A stretch of DNA of 38,527 bases from Streptococcus pseudopneumoniae. Lineage in GTDB: Bacteria > Bacillota > Bacilli > Lactobacillales > Streptococcaceae. The notes beneath the pieces were generated by a model. It had not been told where the DNA came from. It did no database searches and saw only the letters and a program-made list of their open reading frames with translations. Below are positions 15,901-24,742 of this stretch, in pieces. The stretch spans positions 1 through 38,527 of the forward strand of contig NZ_JVKV01000068.1 of assembly GCF_001072375.1 (NCBI RefSeq). The letters are read 5' to 3'. Position 1 is the first letter of the stretch; each line of letters starts with the position of its first letter. The translations under genes and the position numbers were made by a program.

Positions 15901-16701
15901 ACACCTGTGGTTTACATCCCGGTATTCCCAGGTACTAACTCTGAGTATGATTCAGCTAAGGCCTTTGAAAAAGAAGGTGCCAAAGTCAACTTGGTACCAT
16001 TTGTAACACTGAATGAAGAAGCGATTGTCAAGTCTGTTGACACCATGGTTGATAATATCGAAAAAGCAAATATTATCTTCTTTGCAGGTGGCTTCTCAGC
16101 AGCCGATGAACCAGATGGATCAGCTAAATTTATCGTTAACATCTTGCTCAATGAAAAAGTGCGTGCAGCCATTGATAGTTTCATCGACCGTGGTGGTTTG
16201 ATCATCGGTATCTGTAACGGATTCCAAGCTCTTGTCAAATCAGGTCTTCTTCCATATGGAAACTTTGAAGATGCAAGCAGCACGAGTCCAACCCTCTTCT
16301 ACAATGATGCTAACCAACACGTGGCCAAGATGGTTGAGACACGTATTGCCAACACCAACTCACCATGGCTTGCCGAAGTAGAAGTTGGTGACATCCATGC
16401 CATCCCAGTATCACACGGTGAAGGTAAATTTGTCGTGACAGCTGAGGAATTTGCAGAGCTTCGCGACAATGGTCAAATCTTTACCCAATATGTTGACTTC
16501 GAAGGTAAACCAAGCATGGATTCAAAATACAATCCTAACGGATCTGTGAATGCGATTGAAGGTATCACCAGCAAGAACGGTCAAATCATTGGTAAAATGG
16601 GTCACTCAGAACGTTTCGAAGACGGTCTCTTCCAAAATATTCCAGGAAATAAAGATCAACATCTCTTTGCATCAGCGGTTAAATACTTTACTGGGAAATA
16701 A
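12976..16701 (+). CDS. purL: Phosphoribosylformylglycinamidine synthase PurL
   Basis: A 1241-residue large-type FGAM synthase, which aminates FGAR using glutamine and ATP. The N-terminal domain is followed by an FGAM synthetase core with two AIRS-like halves: 'SDHCRHTTFETEL' near 217-229, 'KNETHNHPTEIEPFGGAAT' near 321-339 and PSIGGKDSMSGTFEEL near 775-790. A C-terminal class I glutaminase has the nucleophile Cys1080 in GICNGFQAL and HGEGKF further on. Large fused PurL in place of PurS-PurQ-PurL is usual in streptococci. ATG 12976 is chosen because AAAGGAA lies upstream; an earlier in-frame ATG at 12952 has no ribosome site. Confidence 0.96.
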   Translation: MDKRIFVEKKADFRVKSQSLVKELQHNLQLKTLKDLRIVQVYDVFGLAEDLFARAEKHIFSEQVTDTVLDEAEVKADLEKYAFFAIESLPGQFDQRAASSQEALLLLGSSNDVTVNTAQLYLVNKDIDANELEAVKNYLLNPVDSRFKDITVGIAKQDFSESDKTIPTLDFFETYTAEDFAQYKAEQGLAMEVDDLLFIQDYFKSIDRVPTETELKVLDTYWSDHCRHTTFETELKNIDFSASKFEKQLQATYDKYIAMRDELGRTEKPQTLMDMATIFGRYERANGRLDDMEVSDEINACSVEIDVDVNGVKEPWLLMFKNETHNHPTEIEPFGGAATCIGGAIRDPLSGRSYVYQAMRISGAGDITAPISETRAGKLPQQVISKTAAHGYSSYGNQIGLATTYVREYFHPGFVAKRMELGAVVGAAPKENVVREKPEAGDVIILLGGKTGRDGVGGATGSSKVQTVESVETAGAEVQKGNAIEERKIQRLFRNGEVTRLIKKSNDFGAGGVCVAIGELADGLEIDLDKVPLKYQGLNGTEIAISESQERMAVVVRPEDVAAFIAACNKENIDAVVVATVTEKPNLVMHWNGETIVDLERRFLDTNGVRVVVDAKVVDKDVKLPEERQTSAETLEADTLEVLADLNHASQKGLQTIFDSSVGRSTVNHPLGGRYQITPTEASVQKLPVQHGVTTTASVMAQGFNPYVAEWSPYHGAAYAVIEATARLVAAGAKWSKARFSYQEYFERMDKQAERFGQPVAALLGSIEAQIQLGLPSIGGKDSMSGTFEELTVPPTLVAFGVTTADSRKVLSPEFKAVGENIYYIPGQALAQEIDFDLIKSNFAQFEAIQADHKVTSASAVKYGGVVEALALATFGNHIGANVELAGLDTSLTAQLGGFVFTSPEDIAGVAKIGRTVADFTLTVNGVTLDGHKLDSAFQGKLEEVYPTEFAQATELEEVPAVASDAVIKAKETVGTPVVYIPVFPGTNSEYDSAKAFEKEGAKVNLVPFVTLNEEAIVKSVDTMVDNIEKANIIFFAGGFSAADEPDGSAKFIVNILLNEKVRAAIDSFIDRGGLIIGICNGFQALVKSGLLPYGNFEDASSTSPTLFYNDANQHVAKMVETRIANTNSPWLAEVEVGDIHAIPVSHGEGKFVVTAEEFAELRDNGQIFTQYVDFEGKPSMDSKYNPNGSVNAIEGITSKNGQIIGKMGHSERFEDGLFQNIPGNKDQHLFASAVKYFTGK

Positions 16702-16809
16702 GATTTGCAGATTTTCTAATAGATAACCATCAGTAAATGTAAAATCAAGTAGATCTAACTTGCGATAATTGTAAATGATTTGTTGTTGTGGGTGAAACGA
16801 GCTTCTACC

Positions 16810-16846
16810 GTATCATTCCGCTGTAGTATTACTAAAGGAATGATAC
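16810..16846 (+). other. Hairpin in the purL-purF spacer
   Basis: gtatcattcc pairs perfectly with ggaatgatac (10 bp) around a 17-base loop, 24 bases before purF. There is no T run, so it is more likely an RNA processing, stability or translational control element than a terminator. The 169-base spacer shows no ORF and no clear promoter. Confidence 0.4.
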
Positions 16847-16870
16847 AGAAATAAAAATTAGGTATATAAA

Positions 16871-18313
16871 ATGACATACGAAGTAAAATCTCTTAATGAA
16901 GAATGTGGTGTTTTTGGTATCTGGGGCCACCCAGATGCTGCCAAAATGACCTATTTTGGACTCCATAGTCTTCAGCACCGTGGTCAGGAGGGGGCAGGGA
17001 TCCTCTCCAATGACCAAGGGAAATTGAAGCGTCATCGTGATATGGGGCTTTTATCAGAAGTCTTCAAAAATCCTGCTAATTTGGATAAATTGACAGGGAC
17101 TGGAGCGATTGGGCACGTGCGTTATGCGACTGCGGGAGAAGCTTCTGTAGACAATATCCAACCTTTTCTCTTCCGCTTTCACGATATGCAGTTTGGTTTG
17201 GCTCACAATGGGAATTTGACCAATGCAGAATCGCTCAAGCAAGAATTGGAACAAAGAGGGGCAATCTTTAGCTCGACTTCTGATTCAGAAATCTTGGCTC
17301 ACTTGATTCGCCGTAGCCACAATCCAAACCTGATGGGTAAAATTAAGGAAGCGCTCAGTCTTGTCAAAGGTGGTTTTGCTTATCTTTTGATGTTTGAAGA
17401 TAAGCTGATTGCAGCGCTTGATCCAAATGGTTTCCGTCCTCTGTCAATCGGGAAAATGGCGAATGGAGCAGTAGTGGTTTCATCTGAGACCTGTGCCTTT
17501 GAAGTAATCGGTGCGGAGTGGATTCGCGACGTGAAACCAGGCGAGATTGTCATTATTGATGATAGTGGTATCCAGTATGACAGCTATACAAACGATACTC
17601 AGTTGGCAATCTGTTCCATGGAGTATATCTACTTTGCCCGTCCTGACTCTAACATCCACGGAGTCAATGTTCATACAGCTCGTAAGCGAATGGGAGCTCA
17701 ATTAGCACGTGAGTTCAAGCATGAAGCTGACATTGTAGTTGGGGTACCAAATTCCTCACTCAGCGCAGCTATGGGATTTGCCGAAGAATCAGGTCTGCCA
17801 AATGAAATGGGTCTTATCAAGAACCAATATACACAACGGACCTTTATTCAGCCGACTCAAGAATTGCGGGAGCAAGGAGTTCGAATGAAATTGTCTGCCG
17901 TTTCTGGTGTCGTTAAAGGCAAACGTGTGGTCATGATTGATGACTCTATCGTGCGAGGAACAACATCTCGTCGTATTGTTCAGCTTTTGAAAGAAGCAGG
18001 AGCATCAGAAGTCCACGTTGCCATTGGTAGTCCTGCTCTTGCCTATCCATGTTTCTACGGGATTGATATCCAGACACGTCAGGAGTTGATTGCGGCTAAT
18101 CATACCGTCGAGGAAACTTGCCAAATCATTGGTGCGGATAGCCTGACTTATCTTTCGATTGATGGCTTGATTGACTCTATTGGGATTGAAACAGATGCGC
18201 CAAATGGCGGTCTCTGTGTGGCTTACTTTGATGGGAACTATCCAACTCCTCTCTATGATTATGAAGAAGAATATCGTAGAAGTTTAGGAGAAAAAACAAG
18301 TTTTTACGAATAA
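16871..18313 (+). CDS. purF: Amidophosphoribosyltransferase PurF
   Basis: A 480-residue PurF, the first committed step of purine synthesis: PRPP plus glutamine gives phosphoribosylamine. Like the B. subtilis enzyme it has an 11-residue propeptide (MTYEVKSLNEE) before the catalytic Cys12 of the Ntn-type glutaminase (CGVFGIWGHP). The phosphoribosyltransferase half has the PRPP motif VVMIDDSIVRGTTSR near 353-367. Cysteines in LAICSMEY, AYPCFYG, EETCQII and GGLCVAY fit the 4Fe-4S ligands of this subclass. It is followed by purM at 36 bases. Confidence 0.96.
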   Translation: MTYEVKSLNEECGVFGIWGHPDAAKMTYFGLHSLQHRGQEGAGILSNDQGKLKRHRDMGLLSEVFKNPANLDKLTGTGAIGHVRYATAGEASVDNIQPFLFRFHDMQFGLAHNGNLTNAESLKQELEQRGAIFSSTSDSEILAHLIRRSHNPNLMGKIKEALSLVKGGFAYLLMFEDKLIAALDPNGFRPLSIGKMANGAVVVSSETCAFEVIGAEWIRDVKPGEIVIIDDSGIQYDSYTNDTQLAICSMEYIYFARPDSNIHGVNVHTARKRMGAQLAREFKHEADIVVGVPNSSLSAAMGFAEESGLPNEMGLIKNQYTQRTFIQPTQELREQGVRMKLSAVSGVVKGKRVVMIDDSIVRGTTSRRIVQLLKEAGASEVHVAIGSPALAYPCFYGIDIQTRQELIAANHTVEETCQIIGADSLTYLSIDGLIDSIGIETDAPNGGLCVAYFDGNYPTPLYDYEEEYRRSLGEKTSFYE

Positions 18314-18349
18314 AAAATCCCATTGAAGGAAAGGAAAAGGAAAAAACAA

Positions 18350-19372
18350 ATGACAAATAAAAATGCTTATGCCCAATCGGGTGTAGATGTTGAAGCGGGT
18401 TATGAAGTTGTTGAACGCATCAAAAAACACGTGGCACGTACAGAGCGTGCGGGTGTCATGGGAGCTCTTGGTGGTTTCGGTGGCATGTTTGACCTTTCAA
18501 AAACAGGTGTCAAAGAACCTGTTTTGATTTCAGGTACAGATGGTGTCGGAACTAAACTCATGCTGGCTATCAAGTATGACAAACACGATACCATCGGACA
18601 AGACTGTGTGGCTATGTGTGTCAATGATATCATCGCTGCAGGGGCAGAGCCTCTCTACTTCTTGGACTACATCGCAACTGGTAAAAATGAACCAGCTAAA
18701 CTAGAACAAGTCGTTGCTGGTGTGGCAGAAGGTTGTGTACAAGCTGGTGCAGCCCTCATCGGTGGTGAAACGGCTGAAATGCCTGGTATGTATGGCGAAG
18801 ACGACTATGACTTGGCTGGATTTGCTGTCGGTGTTGCAGAAAAATCTCAAATCATCGATGGTTCAAAAGTAGCTGTAGGCGATGTGATCCTGGGGCTTGC
18901 TTCAAGCGGAATCCATTCAAATGGTTACTCACTTGTTCGTCGTGTCTTTGCTGATTACACAGGTGAAGAAGTCCTCCCAGAACTTGAAGGCAAAAAACTT
19001 AAAGACGTTCTTTTGGAGCCAACTCGTATTTACGTCAAGGCTGTTTTGCCACTCATCAAAGAAGAATTGGTTAACGGGATTGCCCACATCACAGGTGGTG
19101 GTTTTATCGAAAATGTGCCACGTATGTTCGCAGATGACTTGGCTGCTGAAATTGACGAAAGCAAAGTACCAGTCCTTCCAATTTTCAAAGCTCTTGAAAA
19201 ATATGGCCAAATCAAACACGAAGAAATGTTTGAAATCTTCAACATGGGGATCGGTCTCATGCTTGCAGTAAAACCAGAGAATGTGGAACGTGTCAAAGAA
19301 CTTCTTGACGAACCTGTTTATGAAATTGGTCGAATTGTGAAGAAGACGGATGCAAGTGTGGTGATTAAATAA
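18350..19372 (+). CDS. purM: AIR synthase PurM
   Basis: A 340-residue phosphoribosylformylglycinamidine cyclo-ligase, which closes the imidazole ring with ATP to give AIR. Landmarks are [15 protein letters not shown] near 58-72, [24 protein letters not shown] near 84-107, '[13 protein letters not shown]' near 137-149 and [13 protein letters not shown] near 248-260. I use ATG 18350 ([11 protein letters not shown]), the conserved family start with a purine-rich ribosome site (aaggaaaagg). The nine in-frame codons upstream lie inside that site. The stop codon overlaps purN by one base. Confidence 0.95.
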   Translation: MTNKNAYAQSGVDVEAGYEVVERIKKHVARTERAGVMGALGGFGGMFDLSKTGVKEPVLISGTDGVGTKLMLAIKYDKHDTIGQDCVAMCVNDIIAAGAEPLYFLDYIATGKNEPAKLEQVVAGVAEGCVQAGAALIGGETAEMPGMYGEDDYDLAGFAVGVAEKSQIIDGSKVAVGDVILGLASSGIHSNGYSLVRRVFADYTGEEVLPELEGKKLKDVLLEPTRIYVKAVLPLIKEELVNGIAHITGGGFIENVPRMFADDLAAEIDESKVPVLPIFKALEKYGQIKHEEMFEIFNMGIGLMLAVKPENVERVKELLDEPVYEIGRIVKKTDASVVIK

Positions 19373-19926
19373 TGACTAAAAGGATTGCTGTTTTTGCCTC
19401 TGGTAACGGCTCAAACTTTCAGGTGATTGCGGAACAATTTCCAGTAGAATTTGTTTTTTCAGATCACCGTGATGCCTATGTCTTAGAACGTGCCAAGAAT
19501 CTTGGTGTGGCTAGCCATGCCTTTGAACTCAAGGAATTTGACAATAAAGCAGCTTATGAAGAAGCTATCGTCAAACTCTTGGATGAACACCAGATAGATT
19601 TGGTTTGCTTAGCGGGGTATATGAAAATTGTTGGCCCAACCTTACTAGCAGCTTATGAAGGTCGCATCATCAATATTCACCCAGCTTTTCTCCCTGAATT
19701 TCCAGGCGCTCATGGTATTGAGGATGCTTGGAATGCAGGTGTGGACCAGTCTGGCGTGACTATTCACTGGGTGGACTCTGGTGTTGATACCGGTAAGGTT
19801 ATCAAACAAGTCCGTGTGCCACGCCTTGAAGGAGATACCCTTGATACTTTCGAGACTCGCATCCACGAAACAGAGTACAAACTCTATCCAGAAGTTTTGG
19901 AACGTTTGGGGACTACACGAAAATAA
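19372..19926 (+). CDS. purN: GAR transformylase PurN
   Basis: A 184-residue phosphoribosylglycinamide formyltransferase using 10-formyltetrahydrofolate. It has AVFASGNGSNFQVI near 6-19 (phosphate binding), LAGYMKIVGPTLL near 81-93 and the catalytic set Asn/His/Asp in 'IINIHPAFLPEFPGAHG' (about 99-115) and HWVDSGVDTG (about 132-141). It overlaps purM by one base. The 76 bases to purH contain only a short Lys/Phe-coding stretch. My recollection is that pneumococcus carries a VanZ-like gene between purN and purH; it is absent here. Confidence 0.95.
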   Translation: MTKRIAVFASGNGSNFQVIAEQFPVEFVFSDHRDAYVLERAKNLGVASHAFELKEFDNKAAYEEAIVKLLDEHQIDLVCLAGYMKIVGPTLLAAYEGRIINIHPAFLPEFPGAHGIEDAWNAGVDQSGVTIHWVDSGVDTGKVIKQVRVPRLEGDTLDTFETRIHETEYKLYPEVLERLGTTRK

Positions 19927-20002
19927 GGAAGTCCTAGAGTTGAAAAAAACATTTTTGACTGTAGCAGATGAAGAACTTTTTTAAAAAAGGAAAAGAAAGA
20001 AA

Positions 20003-21550
20003 ATGACTAAACGCGCACTAATTAGTGTCTCAGACAAAGCGGGCATTGTTGAATTTGCCCAAGAACTCAAAAAACTCGGTTGGGATATCATCTCGACAGG
20101 TGGGACCAAGGTTGCCCTTGACAATGCTGGGGTAAACACTATCGCCATCGATGATGTGACTGGTTTCCCAGAGATGATGGATGGTCGTGTCAAGACTCTC
20201 CACCCAAATATCCACGGTGGTCTTCTCGCTCGCCGTGACTTGGATAGTCACTTGGAAGCGGCTAAGGATAATAAGATTGAGCTCATTGACCTTGTGGTGG
20301 TCAACCTTTACCCATTTAAAGAAACCATCCTTAAACCAGATGTGACATACGCAGATGCCGTTGAAAACATAGATATCGGTGGTCCATCTATGCTTCGTTC
20401 TGCAGCGAAGAACCACGCTAGCGTCACAGTTGTGGTAGATCCTGCTGACTACGCTGTAGTTTTGGACGAATTGGCAGTCAACGGCGAAACCTCTTACGAA
20501 ACTCGCCAACGTTTGGCAGCGAAAGTATTCCGTCACACAGCGGCTTATGATGCCTTGATTGCAGAATACTTCACAGCTCAAGTGGGTGAAACAAAACCTG
20601 AAAAACTTACTTTGACTTACGACCTTAAGCAACCAATGCGTTACGGTGAAAACCCTCAACAAGATGCAGACTTCTACCAAAAAGGTTTACCAACGGCTTA
20701 CTCCATTGCTTCAGCTAAACAACTTAACGGTAAAGAATTGTCCTTTAACAATATCCGTGATGCTGATGCCGCTATCCGTATCATCCGTGACTTCAAAGAT
20801 CGTCCAACCGTGGTGGCTCTCAAACACATGAACCCATGTGGGATCGGTCAAGCTGATGATATCGAAACCGCTTGGGACTACGCTTATGAATCTGACCCAG
20901 TTTCTATCTTCGGTGGTATTGTCGTTCTCAACCGTGAAGTGGATGCTGCGACAGCACAAAAAATGCACGGTGTTTTCCTTGAAATCATCATTGCGCCAAG
21001 CTATACAGATGAAGCGCTTGAAATCTTGACAACTAAGAAGAAAAACTTGCGCATCCTAGCCTTGCCATTTGATGCTCAAGACGCTAGCGAAGTGGAAGCA
21101 GAATATACTGGTGTTGTTGGTGGTCTCCTCGTTCAAAACCAAGACGTGGTCAAAGAAAGTCCGACTGACTGGCAAGTGGTGACCAAACGCCAGCCAACCG
21201 AGACAGAAGCAACTGCTCTTGAATTTGCTTGGAAGGCTATCAAGTACGTCAAATCCAACGGGATTATCGTGACCAATGACCACATGACACTTGGCGTTGG
21301 CCCTGGTCAAACCAACCGTGTGGCTTCCGTACGTATTGCCATTGAACAAGCCAAAGACCGTCTTGACGGCGCTGTGCTTGCTTCCGATGCCTTTTTCCCA
21401 TTTGCGGATAACGTGGAAGAAATCGCCAAAGCAGGTATCAAAGCAATCATCCAACCAGGTGGTTCCGTCCGTGACCAAGAATCCATCGAAGCGGCTGATA
21501 AATACGGCTTGACTATGGTCTTCACAGGAGTGAGACATTTTAGACATTAA
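20003..21550 (+). CDS. purH: Bifunctional AICAR formyltransferase/IMP cyclohydrolase PurH
   Basis: A 515-residue PurH that performs the last two steps to IMP. The N-terminal MGS-like IMP cyclohydrolase domain is seen in '[18 protein letters not shown]', [13 protein letters not shown] and [19 protein letters not shown] (about 5-80). The C-terminal AICAR transformylase domain has [10 protein letters not shown] near 272-281 and '[19 protein letters not shown]' near the end, with the closing GVRHFRH typical of the family. It ends the purC-H transcript: a strong terminator follows within 10 bases. Confidence 0.96.
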   Translation: MTKRALISVSDKAGIVEFAQELKKLGWDIISTGGTKVALDNAGVNTIAIDDVTGFPEMMDGRVKTLHPNIHGGLLARRDLDSHLEAAKDNKIELIDLVVVNLYPFKETILKPDVTYADAVENIDIGGPSMLRSAAKNHASVTVVVDPADYAVVLDELAVNGETSYETRQRLAAKVFRHTAAYDALIAEYFTAQVGETKPEKLTLTYDLKQPMRYGENPQQDADFYQKGLPTAYSIASAKQLNGKELSFNNIRDADAAIRIIRDFKDRPTVVALKHMNPCGIGQADDIETAWDYAYESDPVSIFGGIVVLNREVDAATAQKMHGVFLEIIIAPSYTDEALEILTTKKKNLRILALPFDAQDASEVEAEYTGVVGGLLVQNQDVVKESPTDWQVVTKRQPTETEATALEFAWKAIKYVKSNGIIVTNDHMTLGVGPGQTNRVASVRIAIEQAKDRLDGAVLASDAFFPFADNVEEIAKAGIKAIIQPGGSVRDQESIEAADKYGLTMVFTGVRHFRH

Positions 21551-21560
21551 GAAAACGAAA

Positions 21561-21589
21561 GGGAAGAAAACAGTTTCTTTCCTTTTTTT
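21561..21589 (+). terminator. purH terminator
   Basis: gggaagaaa pairs with tttctttcc (one G-T) around acag, followed by seven T. It splits the purine cluster into purC-purH and a second unit starting at purD. Confidence 0.75.
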
Positions 21590-21602
21590 GATTAAAAAGC
21601 TA

Positions 21603-21639
21603 AACGAAACAAGATTAAAACGAACGTTTATGGTATAAT
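21603..21639 (+). promoter_or_regulatory. purD promoter with tandem PurBox-like sites
   Basis: TGGTATAAT at 21631-21639 is an extended -10 with no good -35. Directly upstream AAACGAAAC (21603-21610) and AAAACGAACGTTT (21617-21629) share the CGAA(C) PurBox core, 16 bases apart. A weak -35 with an upstream activator site fits PurR activation. Matches outside the core are partial. Confidence 0.5.
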
Positions 21640-21671
21640 GTTAGTAAATAATTCGCAAAAGAGGTTGATGG

Positions 21672-22934
21672 ATGAAACTGTTAGTTGTCGGCTCAGGTGG
21701 TCGTGAGCATGCGATTGCCAAAAAGTTGTTGGAGTCTAAAGACGTTGAGCAAGTTTTCGTGGCTCCTGGGAATGACGGGATGACCTTAGATGGTTTGGAT
21801 TTGGTAAATATCTCTATTTCCGAACATTTTAAGCTGATTGACTTCGCAAAAGCAAATGACATTGCTTGGACCTTTATCGGTCCAGATGACGCCCTTGCAG
21901 CTGGTATCGTGGATGATTTCAATGCAGCTGGTCTCAAAGCCTTTGGTCCGACAAAGGCTGCGGCTGAGCTGGAGTGGTCCAAGGATTTTGCCAAGGAAAT
22001 CATGGTCAAATACGACGTTCCGACAGCAGCCTATGGGACATTTTCAGATTTCGAGGAAGCCAAGGCCTACATCGAGGGGAAAGGCGCTCCAATCGTCGTC
22101 AAGGCGGATGGTTTGGCCCTTGGGAAAGGTGTCGTCGTTGCGGAGACAGTTGAGCAAGCCGTCGAAGCCGCTCATGAGATGCTTTTAGACAATAAATTCG
22201 GTGATTCAGGTGCGCGTGTAGTCATTGAGGAATTCCTTGACGGGGAAGAGTTCTCTCTCTTTGCCTTTGTCAATGGGGACAAGTTCTACATCATGCCAAC
22301 GGCTCAGGACCACAAACGTGCATATGATGGCGACAAGGGTCCTAATACTGGTGGGATGGGTGCTTATGCGCCAGTTCCACACTTACCACAGAGTGTAGTT
22401 GATACGGCAGTGGAGACTATTGTCAAGCCAGTCCTCGAAGGGATGATTAAAGAAGGGCGCCCCTATCTTGGTGTCCTATACGCAGGGCTTATCTTGACAG
22501 CTGATGGACCCAAAGTCATCGAGTTTAATGCTCGCTTTGGAGATCCTGAAACGCAAATCATCTTGCCTCGTTTGACATCTGACTTTGCGCAAAACATTAC
22601 TGACATTTTGGATGGCAAAGAGCCAGCCATCACTTGGACGGACAAGGGTGTGACACTAGGTGTGGTTGTAGCATCAAACGGCTACCCACTCGCTTATGAG
22701 AAAGGTGTCAAACTTCCAGCCAAGACAGAGGGTGACATCATCACTTACTATGCCGGTGCCAAATTCGCTGAAAATGGCCAAGACCTCCTCTCAAACGGAG
22801 GACGTGTCTACATGCTGGTCACCACAGCAGATACTGTCAAAGACGGCCAAAACATTATCTACAACCAACTCAACAAACAAAACACAGAAGGCCTCTTCTA
22901 TCGAAACGATATTGGTAGTAAGGCAATTCGATAA
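21672..22934 (+). CDS. purD: GAR synthetase PurD
   Basis: A 420-residue phosphoribosylamine-glycine ligase, which joins glycine to phosphoribosylamine with ATP. The N-terminal domain opens MKLLVVGSGGREHAIAKKL. The ATP-grasp domain has 'VVKADGLALGKGVVVAE' near 142-158, EEFLDGEEFSLFAF near 190-203 and 'DHKRAYDGDKGPNTGGMGAY' near 214-233, plus 'EFNARFGDPETQ' near 283-294 for metal binding. An AGAGG site precedes the ATG. It begins a new transcript after the purH terminator. Confidence 0.96.
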   Translation: MKLLVVGSGGREHAIAKKLLESKDVEQVFVAPGNDGMTLDGLDLVNISISEHFKLIDFAKANDIAWTFIGPDDALAAGIVDDFNAAGLKAFGPTKAAAELEWSKDFAKEIMVKYDVPTAAYGTFSDFEEAKAYIEGKGAPIVVKADGLALGKGVVVAETVEQAVEAAHEMLLDNKFGDSGARVVIEEFLDGEEFSLFAFVNGDKFYIMPTAQDHKRAYDGDKGPNTGGMGAYAPVPHLPQSVVDTAVETIVKPVLEGMIKEGRPYLGVLYAGLILTADGPKVIEFNARFGDPETQIILPRLTSDFAQNITDILDGKEPAITWTDKGVTLGVVVASNGYPLAYEKGVKLPAKTEGDIITYYAGAKFAENGQDLLSNGGRVYMLVTTADTVKDGQNIIYNQLNKQNTEGLFYRNDIGSKAIR

Positions 22935-22948
22935 AGATATAAGAAAAA

Positions 22949-23143
22949 GCGACGCAGTCGCCAAACACGATAATGGTCGTTTAATTTACGAGCATTAGCG
23001 AGCTGATATAGAGCAATCATCGCCGTTGTGAAAGAACGATTGGATTATAAGCCAATCGTTCAGGGAAATCGGAAGACCTTGGGCTTCCGATTTAGGCATG
23101 AGACACCTTTGGTGGCTGCTGCCGTCCCTCACAACCTAAGGTG
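22949..23143 (+). promoter_or_regulatory. Structured leader before purE
   Basis: The 241-base purD-purE gap holds no gene but has four hairpins in succession. gcgac/gtcgc is at 22949-22961. gaacgattgg/ccaatcgttc (10 bp, loop attataag) is at 23034-23061. aaatcggaag/cttccgattt (10 bp, loop accttggg) is at 23066-23093. An imperfect stem closed by cacctt/aaggtg is at 23104-23143. There is no T run. This looks like a folded 5' region for purE-purK; whether it regulates, or is an old inserted repeat, cannot be told from one sequence. Confidence 0.45.
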
Positions 23144-23175
23144 ATTGTCAAAAAAAGGAAGAAAAAGGATTAAAA

Positions 23176-23664
23176 ATGAAACCAGTAATTTCCATCATCA
23201 TGGGCTCAAAATCCGACTGGGCAACCATGCAAAAAACAGCAGAAGTCCTAGACCGCTTCGGTGTAGCCTACGAAAAGAAAGTTGTTTCCGCACACCGTAC
23301 ACCAGACCTCATGTTCAAACATGCCGAAGAAGCACGTAGCCGTGGCATCAAGGTCATCATCGCAGGTGCTGGTGGCGCTGCTCACTTGCCAGGGATGGTA
23401 GCAGCGAAAACAACCCTTCCAGTCATCGGTGTGCCCGTCAAGTCTCGTGCGCTTAGCGGTGTGGATTCTCTCTACTCTATCGTTCAGATGCCGGGAGGCG
23501 TACCAGTCGCAACTATGGCTATAGGTGAAGCAGGTGCGACCAACGCTGCTCTCTTTGCCCTCCGTCTCCTCTCAGTAGAGGACCAGGCTATTGCGACAGC
23601 TTTGGCTGATTTCGCAGAAGAACAAGGAAAAATCGCAGAGGAGTCTACAAATGAGCTCATCTAA
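23176..23664 (+). CDS. purE: N5-CAIR mutase PurE
   Basis: A 162-residue class I PurE that rearranges N5-carboxyaminoimidazole ribonucleotide, made by PurK, to [18 protein letters not shown] near 6-19 binds phosphate, and the active-site His40 lies in [25 protein letters not shown] near 69-83 and '[21 protein letters not shown]' follow as in bacterial PurE. It overlaps purK by 14 bases, so both are co-translated. The ribosome site is purine-rich (aaaaaaggaagaaaaagg). Confidence 0.95.
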   Translation: MKPVISIIMGSKSDWATMQKTAEVLDRFGVAYEKKVVSAHRTPDLMFKHAEEARSRGIKVIIAGAGGAAHLPGMVAAKTTLPVIGVPVKSRALSGVDSLYSIVQMPGGVPVATMAIGEAGATNAALFALRLLSVEDQAIATALADFAEEQGKIAEESTNELI

Positions 23665-24742
23665 AACAATCGGAATTATTGGTGGCGGTCAGCTTGGTCA
23701 GATGATGGCCATTTCTGCTATCTACATGGGTCACAAGGTTATCGCGTTGGATCCTGCAGTGGATTGTCCGGCCTCTCGCGTGGCGGAGATCATCGTGGCT
23801 CCTTATAATGATGTGGACGCTCTTCGTCAGTTGGCAGACCGATGTGATGTTCTCACTTATGAGTTTGAAAATGTGGATGCCGACGGTTTGGATGCCGTTA
23901 TCAAGGATGGTCAGCTTCCACAAGGGACAGACCTACTCCGAATCTCTCAAAATCGAATCTTTGAGAAGGACTTTCTCTCAAACAAGGCCAAAGTCACCGT
24001 TGCACCTTACAAGGTTGTGACCTCAAGCCAAGACTTGGCAGATATTGATCTGTCGAAAAACTATGTCCTCAAGACCGCGACTGGTGGCTACGATGGGCAT
24101 GGGCAAAAGGTCATTCGCTCGGAAGCAGACTTGGAAGAAGCCTATGCGCTAGCAGACTCAGCAGCCTGTGTTTTAGAAGAATTTGTCAACTTTGACCTTG
24201 AGATTTCTGTCATCGTGTCAGGTAATGGTAAGGACGTGACAGTTTTCCCAGTTCAGGAAAATATCCACCGCAACAACATTCTTTCAAAGACCATTGTGCC
24301 TGCTCGCATTCCAGCAAGCTTAGCAGAAAAAGCTAAAGTTATGGCAGTGCGAATTGCAGAACAGCTCAAGCTATCTGGAACGCTCTGTGTGGAAATGTTT
24401 GCGACTGCTGATGACATCATTGTCAATGAAATTGCGCCACGTCCACACAATTCTGGCCACTACTCGATTGAAGCCTGTGACTTCTCGCAGTTTGATACCC
24501 ATATTCTCGGTGTTCTGGGAACACCATTGCCAGCTATCCACCTGCATGCCCCAGCCGTCATGCTCAATGTCCTCGGCCAGCATGTCGAGGCTGCTGAACA
24601 ATATGTCACAGAAAATCCAAGCGCCCACCTCCACATGTATGGTAAAATAGAGGCAAAGCACAACCGCAAGATGGGACATGTGACTTTGTTTAGTGATGTG
24701 CCGGATAGTGTGGAAGAGTTTGGGAAAGGGATTGATTTTTAA
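23651..24742 (+). CDS. purK: N5-CAIR synthetase PurK
   Basis: A 363-residue ATP-grasp enzyme that carboxylates AIR with bicarbonate and ATP. It opens with '[17 protein letters not shown]' (about 7-23). The ATP-grasp core includes [17 protein letters not shown] near 138-154 and [14 protein letters not shown] near 176-189. '[31 protein letters not shown]' near 245-275 is the family signature. I start at ATG 23651 with GAGGAG upstream, within the end of purE; the longer frame upstream is the purE shadow. The next gene's GTG follows the stop immediately. Confidence 0.95.
   Translation: MSSSKTIGIIGGGQLGQMMAISAIYMGHKVIALDPAVDCPASRVAEIIVAPYNDVDALRQLADRCDVLTYEFENVDADGLDAVIKDGQLPQGTDLLRISQNRIFEKDFLSNKAKVTVAPYKVVTSSQDLADIDLSKNYVLKTATGGYDGHGQKVIRSEADLEEAYALADSAACVLEEFVNFDLEISVIVSGNGKDVTVFPVQENIHRNNILSKTIVPARIPASLAEKAKVMAVRIAEQLKLSGTLCVEMFATADDIIVNEIAPRPHNSGHYSIEACDFSQFDTHILGVLGTPLPAIHLHAPAVMLNVLGQHVEAAEQYVTENPSAHLHMYGKIEAKHNRKMGHVTLFSDVPDSVEEFGKGIDF

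Noticed and set aside
19927..20002. Short frame LKKTFLTVADEELF between purN and purH as a gene
   Set aside because: No ATG and no ribosome site; it is at most a trace of a gene found here in other strains.
20030..20680. 216-codon minus-strand frame inside purH
   Set aside because: Shadow of a strongly coding, codon-biased gene; no ribosome site, no family resemblance.
22935..23175. Purine riboswitch before purE
   Set aside because: The conserved three-way junction and loop sequences of the purine aptamer were not found, and the stems are simple separate hairpins.
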